Shown one piece after another: positions 36,309-45,876 of a DNA stretch of 64,000 nucleotides. A program made the translations under genes and the position numbers. The DNA comes from JBCCJA01 sp039045975 (GTDB lineage: Bacteria > Planctomycetota > Planctomycetia > Planctomycetales > Planctomycetaceae), in the NCBI GenBank assembly GCA_039045975.1, contig JBCCJA010000004.1, positions 57,501 through 121,500 on the forward strand, in the 5' to 3' direction. The stretch's first letter is position 1. Each line of letters begins with the position of its first letter. The notes beneath the pieces are model-generated. The model searched no databases and was not told the origin of the DNA. It worked only from the letters and a program-made list of their open reading frames with translations.

Positions 36309-36680
36309 CTATGTATTGCGATCGGCGTCCTCTTCATCGGAGCCGCCGGTCGATCTTGAAAGTGCAACGCACGCCAACGCGGTCAGAGCGGATACTATAA
36401 ATGAGAGACCGGCGAGAGTCGCGATTAACGAAAGATGATCGGTGTCGTGCCGCAGCGTGACTTGAGGCGCCACGACTAGCCCCAACAATGCCGAGCAAAT
36501 CGCGAGCGTCAAAGAAGCCTTTCGGCATCCGTCGAATATCACGTGCAGCGGACGCCTAGATAGGAAAGCGAAAGCTGCAACAGCGACCACGGAAATTAGC
36601 AATATCGCCACGCACACGAACCCGAACACGCCTCCGATTCCTGCCAAAGGCGGCGAGATCGCAGGAATCATCCGATTCAT
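36309..36680 (-). CDS. small hypothetical membrane protein
   Basis: 123 residues with about three hydrophobic segments (~14-38, 58-75, 85-107) and an acidic tail (GGSDEEDADRNT). No family recognised. Its ATG overlaps the stop of the dioxygenase gene (ATGA, 36677-36680), so the two are translationally coupled. Its codons are less GC-biased than in the dioxygenase. Confidence 0.6.
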   Translation of the reverse strand: MNRMIPAISPPLAGIGGVFGFVCVAILLISVVAVAAFAFLSRRPLHVIFDGCRKASLTLAICSALLGLVVAPQVTLRHDTDHLSLIATLAGLSFIVSALTALACVALSRSTGGSDEEDADRNT

Positions 36681-37462
36681 GAGGCCGTGCCGAAAATTAA
36701 CTCCGGAAGCTCCGCCGAGCGTGTCTGCCGGAGTGGCGGGTTGTCGTCCGGCCGGAACGTAAAGACTGCCGAATATTTCGGCTCGGTCGTTCTGTTCCGC
36801 GTCGCGGCGTGCAGCAGGCGGGCGTGGAAGAAGAGGACGTCGCCGGCGTCGAGTTCGACGTCGACGGCCCGGGCGAGTGTCTCGGCGTTCTGCGGACAGT
36901 CGTCGCGGAAGAACTGGTCGGCGTCGAAACAAGTCGCGGCGTATTCGACGCGGTGCGAGCCTGGGATCACACGGAGGCAGCCGTTCTCGCGACGCTCGGA
37001 CCCGAGCGCGGCCCAAACGCTCACCAGTTCGGGCCGCCGAAAACTCCAGTACCGCACGTCTTGATGCCAGCCGGTGTCGCTGCTGAAGCGGGGCTGCTTC
37101 GTCATGACGCAATTGTGATGCGCGAGCGGCATCACGAACGGCGTCCCGAGCATGCGGGCGAGCCGCGACGTGACCGCCTCCGAGTTCACCCATTCGGTGA
37201 AGACGGCGTCCCGGGCGTGGGCCGCCTTGAGCCGGCGGGCCGTGCCGCCGCCGTCGGCGTCGCGGGAGTCGGGCGCGCCGGGGTAGCGGGTCTCGGCCTC
37301 GTACTCGATCGGGGCGACGCCGTCGGCGAGGTGCTTCCGCGTCACGTCGAGCATGCGTCGCCGCATCGCGTCGGGCAGGAGGCCGCGGAGCACGAGATAT
37401 CCGTCCGCGGCGAAGCGGTCTGTCTCGGCGGGGGCGGCGGTCGATAGGGCGGCGTCGGTCAT
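36677..37462 (-). CDS. phytanoyl-CoA dioxygenase (PhyH)-family protein
   Basis: 261 residues; Fe(II)/2-oxoglutarate oxygenase fold. The HxD iron ligands are in TGWHQDVRYWSFRRPE (~residue 140) and the distal His in FFHARLLHAATRNRT, followed by the Arg that binds 2-oxoglutarate. Start MTDAALSTAAP at ATG 37462; the longer frame upstream is low-complexity. Substrate unknown; relatives hydroxylate lipids, halogenated compounds or natural products. Confidence 0.85.
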   Translation of the reverse strand: MTDAALSTAAPAETDRFAADGYLVLRGLLPDAMRRRMLDVTRKHLADGVAPIEYEAETRYPGAPDSRDADGGGTARRLKAAHARDAVFTEWVNSEAVTSRLARMLGTPFVMPLAHHNCVMTKQPRFSSDTGWHQDVRYWSFRRPELVSVWAALGSERRENGCLRVIPGSHRVEYAATCFDADQFFRDDCPQNAETLARAVDVELDAGDVLFFHARLLHAATRNRTTEPKYSAVFTFRPDDNPPLRQTRSAELPELIFGTAS

Positions 37463-37728
37463 CGGTTCGGCGGCGTTAAAGTCACACCGATCGTAAGCGG
37501 CCCGGGCCGATTTGGAACGGGCGGCGGGTCGGGAATCGGAACGACCGGTCTGGCCGACACGGCCGTCGCGTCCGCGAAGGCCGGCCTGGCCTGCCCCGCT
37601 TCGCAGAAAGGTCTGTCCGCGACGCGATCGGCCGGGGCCGCTTCCGGCGTTCGGTCGATGTACCGGACGGACGCGGCCGCGTGACCGCCGCCCCCGCCCG
37701 CCCCGTTCCCCACGGAGAACCGCCCGCC

Positions 37729-37917
37729 ATGACGGCCTCGTCACGAGACTCGCTCGACCTCAGCTTCGCCTACACGTCGTGGATCACCGACGAGATGCGG
37801 GAACTCGTCCGTCAACAGGAAGAGCGACGGGCCCGGTCGCACCGCCCTCCGATGACGGCCTTCACGACCGGCACGCTGGCGGCGGTCGTCGGGCTGTTTC
37901 GGTTCCTCGTTCCTTAA
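37729..37917 (+). CDS. small protein with C-terminal hydrophobic tail
   Basis: 62 residues: charged N-terminal helix (TDEMRELVRQQEERRARSH) and a C-terminal hydrophobic end (TLAAVVGLFRFLVP), which suggests tail-anchoring. GGAG lies 12 nt upstream of the ATG. Divergent from the dioxygenase gene and 113 bp before dprA. Coding status rests on length and codon bias only. Confidence 0.45.
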   Translation: MTASSRDSLDLSFAYTSWITDEMRELVRQQEERRARSHRPPMTAFTTGTLAAVVGLFRFLVP

Positions 37918-38030
37918 ACCGGTCAGAGCGGCACTGCGAGCAAGTTACGAGTCATTCGAGCAGTCCTTGAGGACTCGGGGCGATATTCTGCCGGTCGTAC
38001 TTACGACGGAATAAACCGGCGGCCCTTCCT

Positions 38031-39227
38031 TTGCCCGAAGAATCACTCCTCGCCACGGTCCGTCTCGCCCTCGTGCCCGGGATCGGGCCGCGGACGCGGT
38101 CGTTGTTGCTCGACCGCTTCGGCTCGGAGGCGGCCGTGTTCGACGCGTCGCGGGCGGAGCTGCTCGGCGTGCCGCGGGTCGGGCCGAAGCTCGCCGACGC
38201 GGTCCTCGACCGACGGCTCGTCGACGAGGCCCGGCGCGAAGTCGAGCGGTGCGGACGGGAGGGCGTCGGCTTCCTCCGGGCCGGGGACGAGGCCTACCCG
38301 CGGATGCTCGCGGAGATCCCCGACCCGCCGGGGCTGCTTTACGTGCGGGGCGAACTCTTGCCTCGGGACCTGCTGTCGGTCGGCATTGTCGGGTCGCGGG
38401 AGTGCACGCCGTACGGCGAGAAGTGGGCCGGCAAGCTCGCCGGCGGGCTCGCGCGGGCGGGCGTGACGGTCGTCAGCGGGTTGGCCCGCGGGATCGACCG
38501 GGCGGCCCACGCCGGGGCCCTCGACGCCGGGGGACGCACCGTGGCGGTCGTGGCGACGGGGCTTTCGACGGTCTATCCGCCGGAGCACGCGGGTCTGGCC
38601 GGGCGGGTCGCGGCGTCGGGGGCGGTCGTGACCGAGTTCCCGCTCGACACGCAGCCGCGGCCCGGCCACTTCCCGCAGCGGAACCGCATCATCAGCGGCC
38701 TGTCGCTCGGCGTGATCGTCGTCGAGGCGGGCCGCAAGAGCGGGGCGTTGCACACCGCCCGGCACGCCATGGAGCAGGGCCGCGACGTGTTCGCCCTGCC
38801 GGGCCGGATCGATTCGCCGGCGAGCGAGGCGTGTCACGACCTGATCCGCGACGGCGCGATGCTGATCCGGGGCGTCGACGACGTGCTCGAGGCGCTCGGC
38901 CCGCTGATCGAAGAGGTCGGCGTCGGTGACGACGTCGGCAGGCCGTCCGAGACTCCGCCCGCCCCGGACGAAGCGACGACGGACGCCGCCCCCGCCGATC
39001 CTGTGGCCGCAGCGGGCGTCCGTTCCCCGAAAGAGCTGCTCCTCGGCGAGCAGGAGCGGGCCGTGCTCGCCGGGATCGGCGACGAGCCGGTCGACGTCGA
39101 CCGCCTGCTCAGCCGGCCCGAACTGACCGAACTCGGTACGTCACGGGTCCTCGCGACCCTGACGGTGCTCGAGATGCGGCGGTTCGTCAGGCGGCTGCCC
39201 GGCAACGGCTTCGTCCGGGTCGACTGA
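38031..39227 (+). CDS. dprA: DNA-processing protein DprA/Smf
   Basis: 398 residues; loads RecA on incoming single-stranded DNA during transformation. N-terminal SAM/HhH-like part (LALVPGIGPRTRSLLLDRFG), Rossmann core ~110-300 with VGIVGSRECTPYGEKWA, VTVVSGLARGIDRAAHAGAL, FPQRNRIISGLSLGVIVVEAG and FALPGRIDSPASEACHDLI, and a C-terminal winged-helix-like domain after an Ala/Pro linker. TTG start (38031). Suggests competence potential, but no com genes are in the window. Confidence 0.95.
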   Translation: MPEESLLATVRLALVPGIGPRTRSLLLDRFGSEAAVFDASRAELLGVPRVGPKLADAVLDRRLVDEARREVERCGREGVGFLRAGDEAYPRMLAEIPDPPGLLYVRGELLPRDLLSVGIVGSRECTPYGEKWAGKLAGGLARAGVTVVSGLARGIDRAAHAGALDAGGRTVAVVATGLSTVYPPEHAGLAGRVAASGAVVTEFPLDTQPRPGHFPQRNRIISGLSLGVIVVEAGRKSGALHTARHAMEQGRDVFALPGRIDSPASEACHDLIRDGAMLIRGVDDVLEALGPLIEEVGVGDDVGRPSETPPAPDEATTDAAPADPVAAAGVRSPKELLLGEQERAVLAGIGDEPVDVDRLLSRPELTELGTSRVLATLTVLEMRRFVRRLPGNGFVRVD

Positions 39228-39348
39228 CGTCCGGCGGACGCGGGACGCGACGCCGAAATCGGGATAGGACCGCGAGCGGCGAAGTGCTACACGGCGAAGG
39301 CTCGTCAAGGCCGTTCGGCCGACCGCCCACGTACGCACGGGTCCCGAC

Positions 39349-40869
39349 ATGTCGCTGAACCGACGCCACGAACGCGAAAGATCTCACGGCGGAGTCATCT
39401 GGACGGCGGCGTTCCTGGCGCTGGCCGGGCTGACCGTTTGGAAATTCGAGATGTGGCCGACGGTCGACCCGGACGCCCCGCCGGCGGTCGCCGACGTGCC
39501 GGCCGATTCGTTCGAGGGCGGCGAGATCGCCGGAGCGTCTTCGACCCCGCTCGAAGGCCCCGACCCGTTCCTCGCGTTCGCCGACGGCACGTTGACTTCC
39601 GACCCGGTCGGACTGGCCCCGCCGCCCGCCGCGCCGCCGCAGAGCCCGAACGCCGCGCCGGCCGGCAACGCCTTCGCCGATCTGCCGATCGCCGACGTCG
39701 TCGTGCCCCCGGTCGCGACCGCGCCGACCGCCGAACTTCAGGTCGCGGCTGCCGAACCCGTCGCGCGGGTCTGGAGCGAACCGGCCGTCGCCGCCGACGC
39801 CGGGTCGCCGTTCGACAGTGCGGCCAACTCGACACCGAACGCGGCGGCCGTCGTCGAGCCGCCGGCCCCGCAAGCCGTCGCGTCGGCGGGGTCGCCGAAC
39901 GACCCGTTCTTCTCGGGCGAGCCGAGCGGCTGGGTCGTCGTCGAGGCGAACGGCCCGAATCGGCCCGCGGCCCCGGTACCGTCGCCGTTCGCCGAACCGA
40001 TCGGCGAATCGCCCGCCGCCGCCCCCGTCCAAAACAACAAGAACAGCCCCGTCGAGACGACCCCGGCCGGCCCGCCGGTCGCGCCGTATGTGATCGTCGG
40101 CCCGGGAACCCGTCGCCTCCGACCGCCGACGGAACAGGCTGAAAACGTCACCGACGCCCCGGCCGCCGCCGTCGAACCCGCGACCGTCGCCGGCTCCGAC
40201 GGGCCTTCCGCCCCCGATACCGGCGTCGTGCCGGTCGCCGCCGTCCGTGAAGCCGTCCCGCGGGTCAGCGTGGTCGGCCCACCGACCGGAGCCGTCACCG
40301 CGTCCGCCGCCGTTCCCGATTCGAAGGGACGCCTGCTCGCGGCCCAGACGCGGGCCGCGGATCGACTGATCAAATCGGGCGAGTTCGTCGCGGCTCATGA
40401 GATCCTGACCCGCGTCTACTGGACCGCGCCGGACGAGCGGGCGTCGCTGTGGCGCCCGATCGAACAGACCGCGGCGGTCGTGCACTTCACCGCCGGGGCC
40501 CCCACGTCGGGCGGGCTCGCGGCGACGCTCGATGTCGGCCTGCAGACGCTGACGGTCCACTCCGGGCCGAACCGCTCCTACGTCCGCGCTTATCCGTGTG
40601 CCCTCGGCCCCGACGCCGCCGGGCTGTCGGGCACGTACCGCGTCGGGATGGCCGAAGAGCCCGACGCGGCGTTCGGCCCGTTCCGCCTGCCGCTCGTCGA
40701 GCCGGCCGGCGTCTGGGGCAAGAGTTCGCGGGTCGCGATCCACGGCACCGACGACCCGGCCTCGGTCGGCGGGTCGGCCGGTCGCGGCTGTGTCGTGCTG
40801 ACGAACTCGGACATCGTCGACCTCGTGTCACTGCTGCCGAACGGGGCGGCCGTCACCGTCGTGCCGTAG
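39349..40869 (+). CDS. membrane-anchored L,D-transpeptidase (YkuD)-like protein
   Basis: 506 residues. A short cytoplasmic start is followed by a membrane segment (~16-32), then ~300 residues of Pro/Ala/Val-rich linker, and a C-terminal YkuD-like domain (~400-506). The catalytic region reads RVAIHGTDDPASVGG then SAGRGCVVLTNSDIVDL: His and Cys are placed as in L,D-transpeptidases, but the usual SHGC is GRGC. Such enzymes make 3-3 peptidoglycan crosslinks or attach proteins to the wall. Confidence 0.78.
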   Translation: MSLNRRHERERSHGGVIWTAAFLALAGLTVWKFEMWPTVDPDAPPAVADVPADSFEGGEIAGASSTPLEGPDPFLAFADGTLTSDPVGLAPPPAAPPQSPNAAPAGNAFADLPIADVVVPPVATAPTAELQVAAAEPVARVWSEPAVAADAGSPFDSAANSTPNAAAVVEPPAPQAVASAGSPNDPFFSGEPSGWVVVEANGPNRPAAPVPSPFAEPIGESPAAAPVQNNKNSPVETTPAGPPVAPYVIVGPGTRRLRPPTEQAENVTDAPAAAVEPATVAGSDGPSAPDTGVVPVAAVREAVPRVSVVGPPTGAVTASAAVPDSKGRLLAAQTRAADRLIKSGEFVAAHEILTRVYWTAPDERASLWRPIEQTAAVVHFTAGAPTSGGLAATLDVGLQTLTVHSGPNRSYVRAYPCALGPDAAGLSGTYRVGMAEEPDAAFGPFRLPLVEPAGVWGKSSRVAIHGTDDPASVGGSAGRGCVVLTNSDIVDLVSLLPNGAAVTVVP

Positions 40870-40920
40870 CAGCAACGGGCGTCCTGAACGGCTCGGGTGC
40901 CCGCCGGCCCCGGGCCGACT

Positions 40921-40939
40921 ACAGCACTTCGTGCTGTTT
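40921..40939 (+). terminator. weak hairpin after the L,D-transpeptidase-like gene
   Basis: ACAGCAC-TTC-GTGCTGT (7 bp) followed by only two T, 51 nt after the stop. Possible weak terminator. Confidence 0.3.
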
Positions 40940-41058
40940 CGTGGCCGCGGATGACGCCGTTCGTACTGCAAAACACAAGGCCGCGAGCCCGGACGCGTGC
41001 TATGTATCGATTGAAAATGCTGTAGGCTCTGGCTCACCACCGCCGGAGAGCCCGCCCG

Positions 41059-41622
41059 ATGTCCGACACCCTCGACCGCCTCTGTGACCTCGTCCGCGAA
41101 CGGGCCCTGAAGATGGGCGACTTCACGCTCGCGAGCGGCAAGAAGTCGACGTACTACCTCGACGGCAAGCAGGTGACGCTGCACGCGGGCGGCCTGCGGC
41201 TCGTCGCCGAGGCGATGCTCGAGGCGACGGAAGACCTCGCGTTCGACGCGATCGGCGGCATGGTGATCGGGGCCGACCCGATCGTCGGCGGCGTGCTCGC
41301 CGTCGCCGCCGAGCAAGGCCGCGACCTCGACGGGTTCCTCGTCCGGAAAGAGGCCAAGGGCCACGGCACGCAGAAGTACGTCGAAGGCCCGCTCAGCCCC
41401 GGGGCGAAGGTGCTGATCGTCGAGGACGTCGTCACGACCGGCGGGAGTTCACTGAAGGCGATCGAACGCGTCGAAGACTTCGGGGCCGAGGTCGTCGGCG
41501 TGACCGCGATCGTCGACCGCATGCAGGGCGGCGCGGAGGCGTTCGCCGCCCGCGGCATCGCCTTCAAGCCGCTGCTGTCGATCACCGACTTCGGCATCGA
41601 CCCGCCGGCCGAGGACGGCTGA
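41059..41622 (+). CDS. pyrE: orotate phosphoribosyltransferase
   Basis: 187 residues; converts orotate and PRPP to OMP in pyrimidine synthesis. FTLASGKKSTYYLDGKQVTL near the start is the orotate-binding region; the PRPP loop VLIVEDVVTTGGSSLKAIE is near 117; VRKEAKGHGTQKYVEG is the flexible catalytic loop. Typical length. Convergent with mcsB, 6 nt between stops. Confidence 0.96.
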   Translation: MSDTLDRLCDLVRERALKMGDFTLASGKKSTYYLDGKQVTLHAGGLRLVAEAMLEATEDLAFDAIGGMVIGADPIVGGVLAVAAEQGRDLDGFLVRKEAKGHGTQKYVEGPLSPGAKVLIVEDVVTTGGSSLKAIERVEDFGAEVVGVTAIVDRMQGGAEAFAARGIAFKPLLSITDFGIDPPAEDG

Positions 41623-41628
41623 GCGGCG

Positions 41629-42690
<1,062 letters not shown>

Positions 42691-42848
42691 GCCGCCGCCT
42701 CTGTCTGCCGTCGTGCCCCGCCCCGTCGCGACGAGCCCGCAACCGGCTCGGTCCCGTTTGTAGTGGGGCATGATACGCTGTCAACCGGCCCGGCCCGCAT
42801 CACGAACCGGCCGGGCCGTCCCCGAAAACGCACCGCCGACAGATCCCG

Positions 42849-44336
42849 ATGTCCCACCGGCCGACGCTCGAAGAATTCCGCGGACTCGGCGTCCACAACC
42901 GCCGCGTCCCGATCTCCCGCACGCTCGTCTCCGACACCCTCACGCCGGTCTCGGCCTACTGCCGACTCCGCCGCAGCGGGCCGAGCTTCCTATTCGAGTC
43001 GGTCGTCGGTGGCGAGAAGATCGGCCGCTACAGCGTCCTCGGCAGCGACCCGTTCCTGACCGTCTCCGCCCGCGGCAAGGAACTGACCGTCGACGACGGC
43101 GGCGGGAAGCCGGAGGTCCGGCTCGTCGACGACCCGCTCGCCGAGCTGCAGACGTACCTCGACGAATACACCGCCGAGGCCCTGCCCGGCCTGCCGAAGT
43201 TCACCGGCGGCGCCGTCGGCTACGCCGGCTACGACACGGTCCGCTACGTCGAACACCTGCCCGACGCCCCGAACGACGACCGGCAGCTGCCCGACCTGCA
43301 CTTCTCGTTCTATGACCGGATGGTCGTCTTCGACCAGCTCCACAAGACCGTCATCGTCATCGCCCACGCCCGGCCCGACACCGACGACTTCGAGTTCGAA
43401 TACCTGAGCGCATGCCGCGCCATCGACGCGATCTGCCGCGACCTGCAGACCGGCCACGACGACCTGCAACTGACCGACGTCGACCGCAGCGGGAACCCGT
43501 CGCTCGACTTCGAGTCGAACTTCACCCGCATGGGCTTCGAACAGGCCGTCGAGCAGGGCCAGGAATACATCCGCGCCGGCGACGTCTTCCAGGTCGTCCT
43601 GTCGCAACGCCTGCGACGCGAGACGCACGCCCGGCCGCTCGATATTTATCGCGCCCTGCGGGTCGTGAACCCCAGCCCGTTCATGTTCCTGTTAACGATC
43701 CCGGGGGCCCAGCTGATCGGCTGCAGCCCCGAGATCATGGTCCGCGTCGCGGATAAGACCGTGACGATCCGCCCGCTGGCCGGCACCCGCCCCCGCGGCA
43801 AGGACGACGAGGAAGACCGCCTCCTCGCCGAGGACTTATTAAGCGACCCGAAGGAGCGGGCCGAGCACGTGATGCTCATCGACCTCGCCCGCAACGACGT
43901 CGGCCGCATCGCCGAATTCGGCAGCGTCGAACTCAACGACGTCATGCAGGTCGAACGCTACAGCCACGTCATGCACATCACGTCCGACGTGAAAGGCGAA
44001 TTAAAGGAAGGCCTGACGGCGATCGACGCCCTGAAGAGCGGCCTGCCGGCCGGCACGGTCAGCGGCGCCCCGAAGATCCGGGCGATGGAGATCATCGACG
44101 AACTCGAACCCCACCGCCGCGGCCCGTACGGCGGCGCCGTCGGCTACATCGGCTTCGACGGCGACATGGACACTTGCATTGCCCTCCGCACGATCGTCAT
44201 GCAGGGCCAAACGGCCTACCTGCAAGCCGGTGCAGGTGTGGTTGCGGACAGCGTCCCGAGTGCGGAGTATCAGGAGACGCTGAACAAGGCGCGGGTGTTG
44301 CTGCGGGCTATTGAGATTGCAGAGACGCAGTTGTGA
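42849..44336 (+). CDS. trpE: anthranilate synthase component I
   Basis: 495 residues; chorismate to anthranilate, first step of tryptophan synthesis. N-terminal part has the Trp-feedback LLES-like element (FLFESVVGGEKIGRYSVLG). The chorismate-binding domain contains FQVVLSQRLRRET, IGCSPEIMVRV, LAGTRPRGK, HVMLIDLARNDVGRIA and YSHVMHITSDVKGEL, then SGAPKIRAMEIIDELEP and GGAVGYIGFDGDMDTCIALRT. TrpG does not follow; the next gene is an unrelated low-GC ORF. Confidence 0.95.
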   Translation: MSHRPTLEEFRGLGVHNRRVPISRTLVSDTLTPVSAYCRLRRSGPSFLFESVVGGEKIGRYSVLGSDPFLTVSARGKELTVDDGGGKPEVRLVDDPLAELQTYLDEYTAEALPGLPKFTGGAVGYAGYDTVRYVEHLPDAPNDDRQLPDLHFSFYDRMVVFDQLHKTVIVIAHARPDTDDFEFEYLSACRAIDAICRDLQTGHDDLQLTDVDRSGNPSLDFESNFTRMGFEQAVEQGQEYIRAGDVFQVVLSQRLRRETHARPLDIYRALRVVNPSPFMFLLTIPGAQLIGCSPEIMVRVADKTVTIRPLAGTRPRGKDDEEDRLLAEDLLSDPKERAEHVMLIDLARNDVGRIAEFGSVELNDVMQVERYSHVMHITSDVKGELKEGLTAIDALKSGLPAGTVSGAPKIRAMEIIDELEPHRRGPYGGAVGYIGFDGDMDTCIALRTIVMQGQTAYLQAGAGVVADSVPSAEYQETLNKARVLLRAIEIAETQL

Positions 44337-44349
44337 GTAAGGAGGCCTT

Positions 44350-44832
44350 ATGAAAAGTATTCGCAGCGTGGATGCCGAAGAGGTTTATGGGTATTGGCGC
44401 GAATGGGAAGGGGTCCCGCCAGGTCGCGAATTGCGAGGCGATATAACTCGTCCTTTACCTCAGGATGTCGTGTGGTGCCGCGCCGTTTTAGAGGGTCAAG
44501 ATGCTTCCGGTTTATATTTGATATCGTCGGACGACCTCGGTGCCATCTCTCGAAAAAGTTTCTTGGTTCGAGAAGCCGCGGAAAATGTCAAATCAGGCTT
44601 CCGGGATTCTGATCACTCGCTTAGGTTAGATAATCTTTTGGAGCGTGATGATGGGTTCGACCCTCGCCTTGTGGTTGTGTCCGATTCGATAGAAGGGCCG
44701 TTCACAATTATCGAAGGGAATCACCGCGCCATTTTGATGGAAATGGATGGGACATTGGTCGGTCAAGAGATCTATCTTGGAATGTCCTCGGCGATTCGCG
44801 ACTATACGTGGGCACGCAAGGCTTATCGGTGA
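44350..44832 (+). CDS. low-GC orphan with ParB/sulfiredoxin-like IEGNHR motif
   Basis: 160 residues. GPFTIIEGNHRAILMEM near 118 resembles the nucleotide-binding loop of ParB-N/sulfiredoxin-like nuclease domains (DGxHR). A DLGAISRKSFLVREA segment lies upstream. An excellent Shine-Dalgarno (AAGGAGG, 44339-44345) precedes the ATG closely. Codon usage is much more A/T-rich than trpE 13 nt upstream, and a dense repeat cluster follows, so it is probably acquired. Confidence 0.7.
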   Translation: MKSIRSVDAEEVYGYWREWEGVPPGRELRGDITRPLPQDVVWCRAVLEGQDASGLYLISSDDLGAISRKSFLVREAAENVKSGFRDSDHSLRLDNLLERDDGFDPRLVVVSDSIEGPFTIIEGNHRAILMEMDGTLVGQEIYLGMSSAIRDYTWARKAYR

Positions 44833-44837
44833 ATTTC

Positions 44838-44860
44838 GTAGGGCAGGACTCGCCTGGTAC
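44838..44860 (+). repeat. possible GTAG-led hairpin
   Basis: GTAG then GGCAGG-ACTCG-CCTG. Same opening (CGTAGGGCAGG) as the element at 11602, but with a weaker stem. Confidence 0.4.
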
Positions 44861-44934
44861 CCCGGACGACTTGCATGCACGGGTGGTCCGGCCGGGTGCC
44901 CCGGACGACTTGCACTCTTCGGGTGGTCCGGACC
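44856..44934 (+). repeat. tandem duplication, ~40-bp period
   Basis: GGTRCCCCGGACGACTTGCA plus CGGGTGGTCCGG occurs twice in a row (starts 44856 and 44895). The second unit runs into two-hairpin copy 7, so the array may have grown from that element's left flank. Confidence 0.65.
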
Positions 44935-44961
44935 GCGTCCGGATCGCGAAGCGACAAGAGG
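44922..44961 (+). repeat. two-hairpin element, copy 7
   Basis: GGTGG, stem TCCGGAC-CGC-GTCCGGA (44927-44943), mini-hairpin ATCGC-GAA-GCGAC (44943-44955), then AAGAGG. The clearest copy. Confidence 0.85.
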
Positions 44962-45100
44962 TCATGCAATTCGGGTCGTCTGTACGCTGAGCTTCTATAA
45001 GCGTCGTCACCCGCAGTGTTCGCACCTTCTGCGGCTACGCCGCCCGGACGCAGGCCGGGCCACCCAAGACGCGAGGCGCCCGATCCATGGCGTGATAAAT

Positions 45101-45225
45101 GGCCCGACCGGCGGTCGGGTCGCGGAGCGATAAGATGACCTTGATGCCGATCGCGGTCTGGGATTGAGCACGCCTTCTCGTCCGGACCCCGCAGCACGTT
45201 CATCTTGTGCCTGCGGCACCCGACC
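45101..45225 (+). repeat. long structured element, copy A (two-hairpin copy 8 plus 3' module)
   Basis: First stem CCCGACC-GGC-GGTCGGG (45103-45119), mini-hairpin GTCGC-GGA-GCGAT, then AAGATGA (45132-45138). The 3' module has a stem CCGCAG (45189-45194) with CTGCGG (45211-45216) closing the loop CACGTTCATCTTGTG, whose TCATCTT is complementary to AAGATGA. Partner copy at 49176-49305. Confidence 0.75.
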
Positions 45226-45367
45226 GCAGGTCGGGCCGGCGTGAGCGACATCGCATCGAGCGAGCGGTCCGCCGTCTCTCCGAACGCTCTATTCATGCGG
45301 CGCCGACGCGGCGGGGCGACCTGCACAGGTTGATACGACGGGCCGCAGCATCGTGCGGACGCCGTCC

Positions 45368-45823
45368 TCAGTCGGCGACCTCGGCCCCGTCGACGACCAG
45401 GGTCAGCTCTGAGAGTCCGCCGGACGGGACGTCGATTTCGCCCGCGTTCCGTTGCTCGTCGGAGAGCACGAACTTCGGCAATGACGACCGCTGGTCGTCG
45501 GACATGTCCTCCAGATCGTCGACTCCGACCCGTTCGCGGCCGGCGAGCGTCACCCGGTGCCGCCCGACATAAGCACCGGCCTCACCGCTACCGACACTTT
45601 TCCGGAGCCGAAAAAAGCCGTCGACGCCGCTGACCGCCGACGACCCAGGGACCCGCTCGGTCCCCACCAGCGGGGCATCGGGGTCGGTCGTGACGACGAT
45701 GCCGGCGGCGCCCTCCCCGTTGATCACGACCCGGCCGCTGACCGGTGCGAAGTCACCGCGGCTCCCCCCGGAGCAGCCGATGAGCGTCGTGAAGAGACAC
45801 AGCATCCAAAGACAGGCACGCAT
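45368..45823 (-). CDS. small secreted lipoprotein of the DUF1559 operon
   Basis: 151 residues. Lipobox FTTLIGCSGG gives a lipidated Cys at about residue 17. The rest is a beta-rich, transthyretin/carboxypeptidase-regulatory-like module (VSGRVVINGEGAAGIVVTTD and a late LTLVVDG). Such lipoproteins commonly follow DUF1559 genes in planctomycetes. It starts 53 nt after the DUF1559 stop, so probably the last gene of the operon. Confidence 0.72.
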   Translation of the reverse strand: MRACLWMLCLFTTLIGCSGGSRGDFAPVSGRVVINGEGAAGIVVTTDPDAPLVGTERVPGSSAVSGVDGFFRLRKSVGSGEAGAYVGRHRVTLAGRERVGVDDLEDMSDDQRSSLPKFVLSDEQRNAGEIDVPSGGLSELTLVVDGAEVAD

Positions 45824-45876
45824 CCGGGTCCTCGTTTTTAAATAAGGTCGGTTCCTCGCCGCCGCCGGCCGTTGCG

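Noticed and set aside
42849..43059. plus-strand frame running from mcsB antisense into trpE
   Set aside because: It reads antisense of mcsB and out-of-frame trpE, with Arg/Ser-rich composition.
44833..45300. CRISPR array
   Set aside because: Repeats here are tandem or inverted units of differing type without regular spacers, and no cas genes exist in the window.
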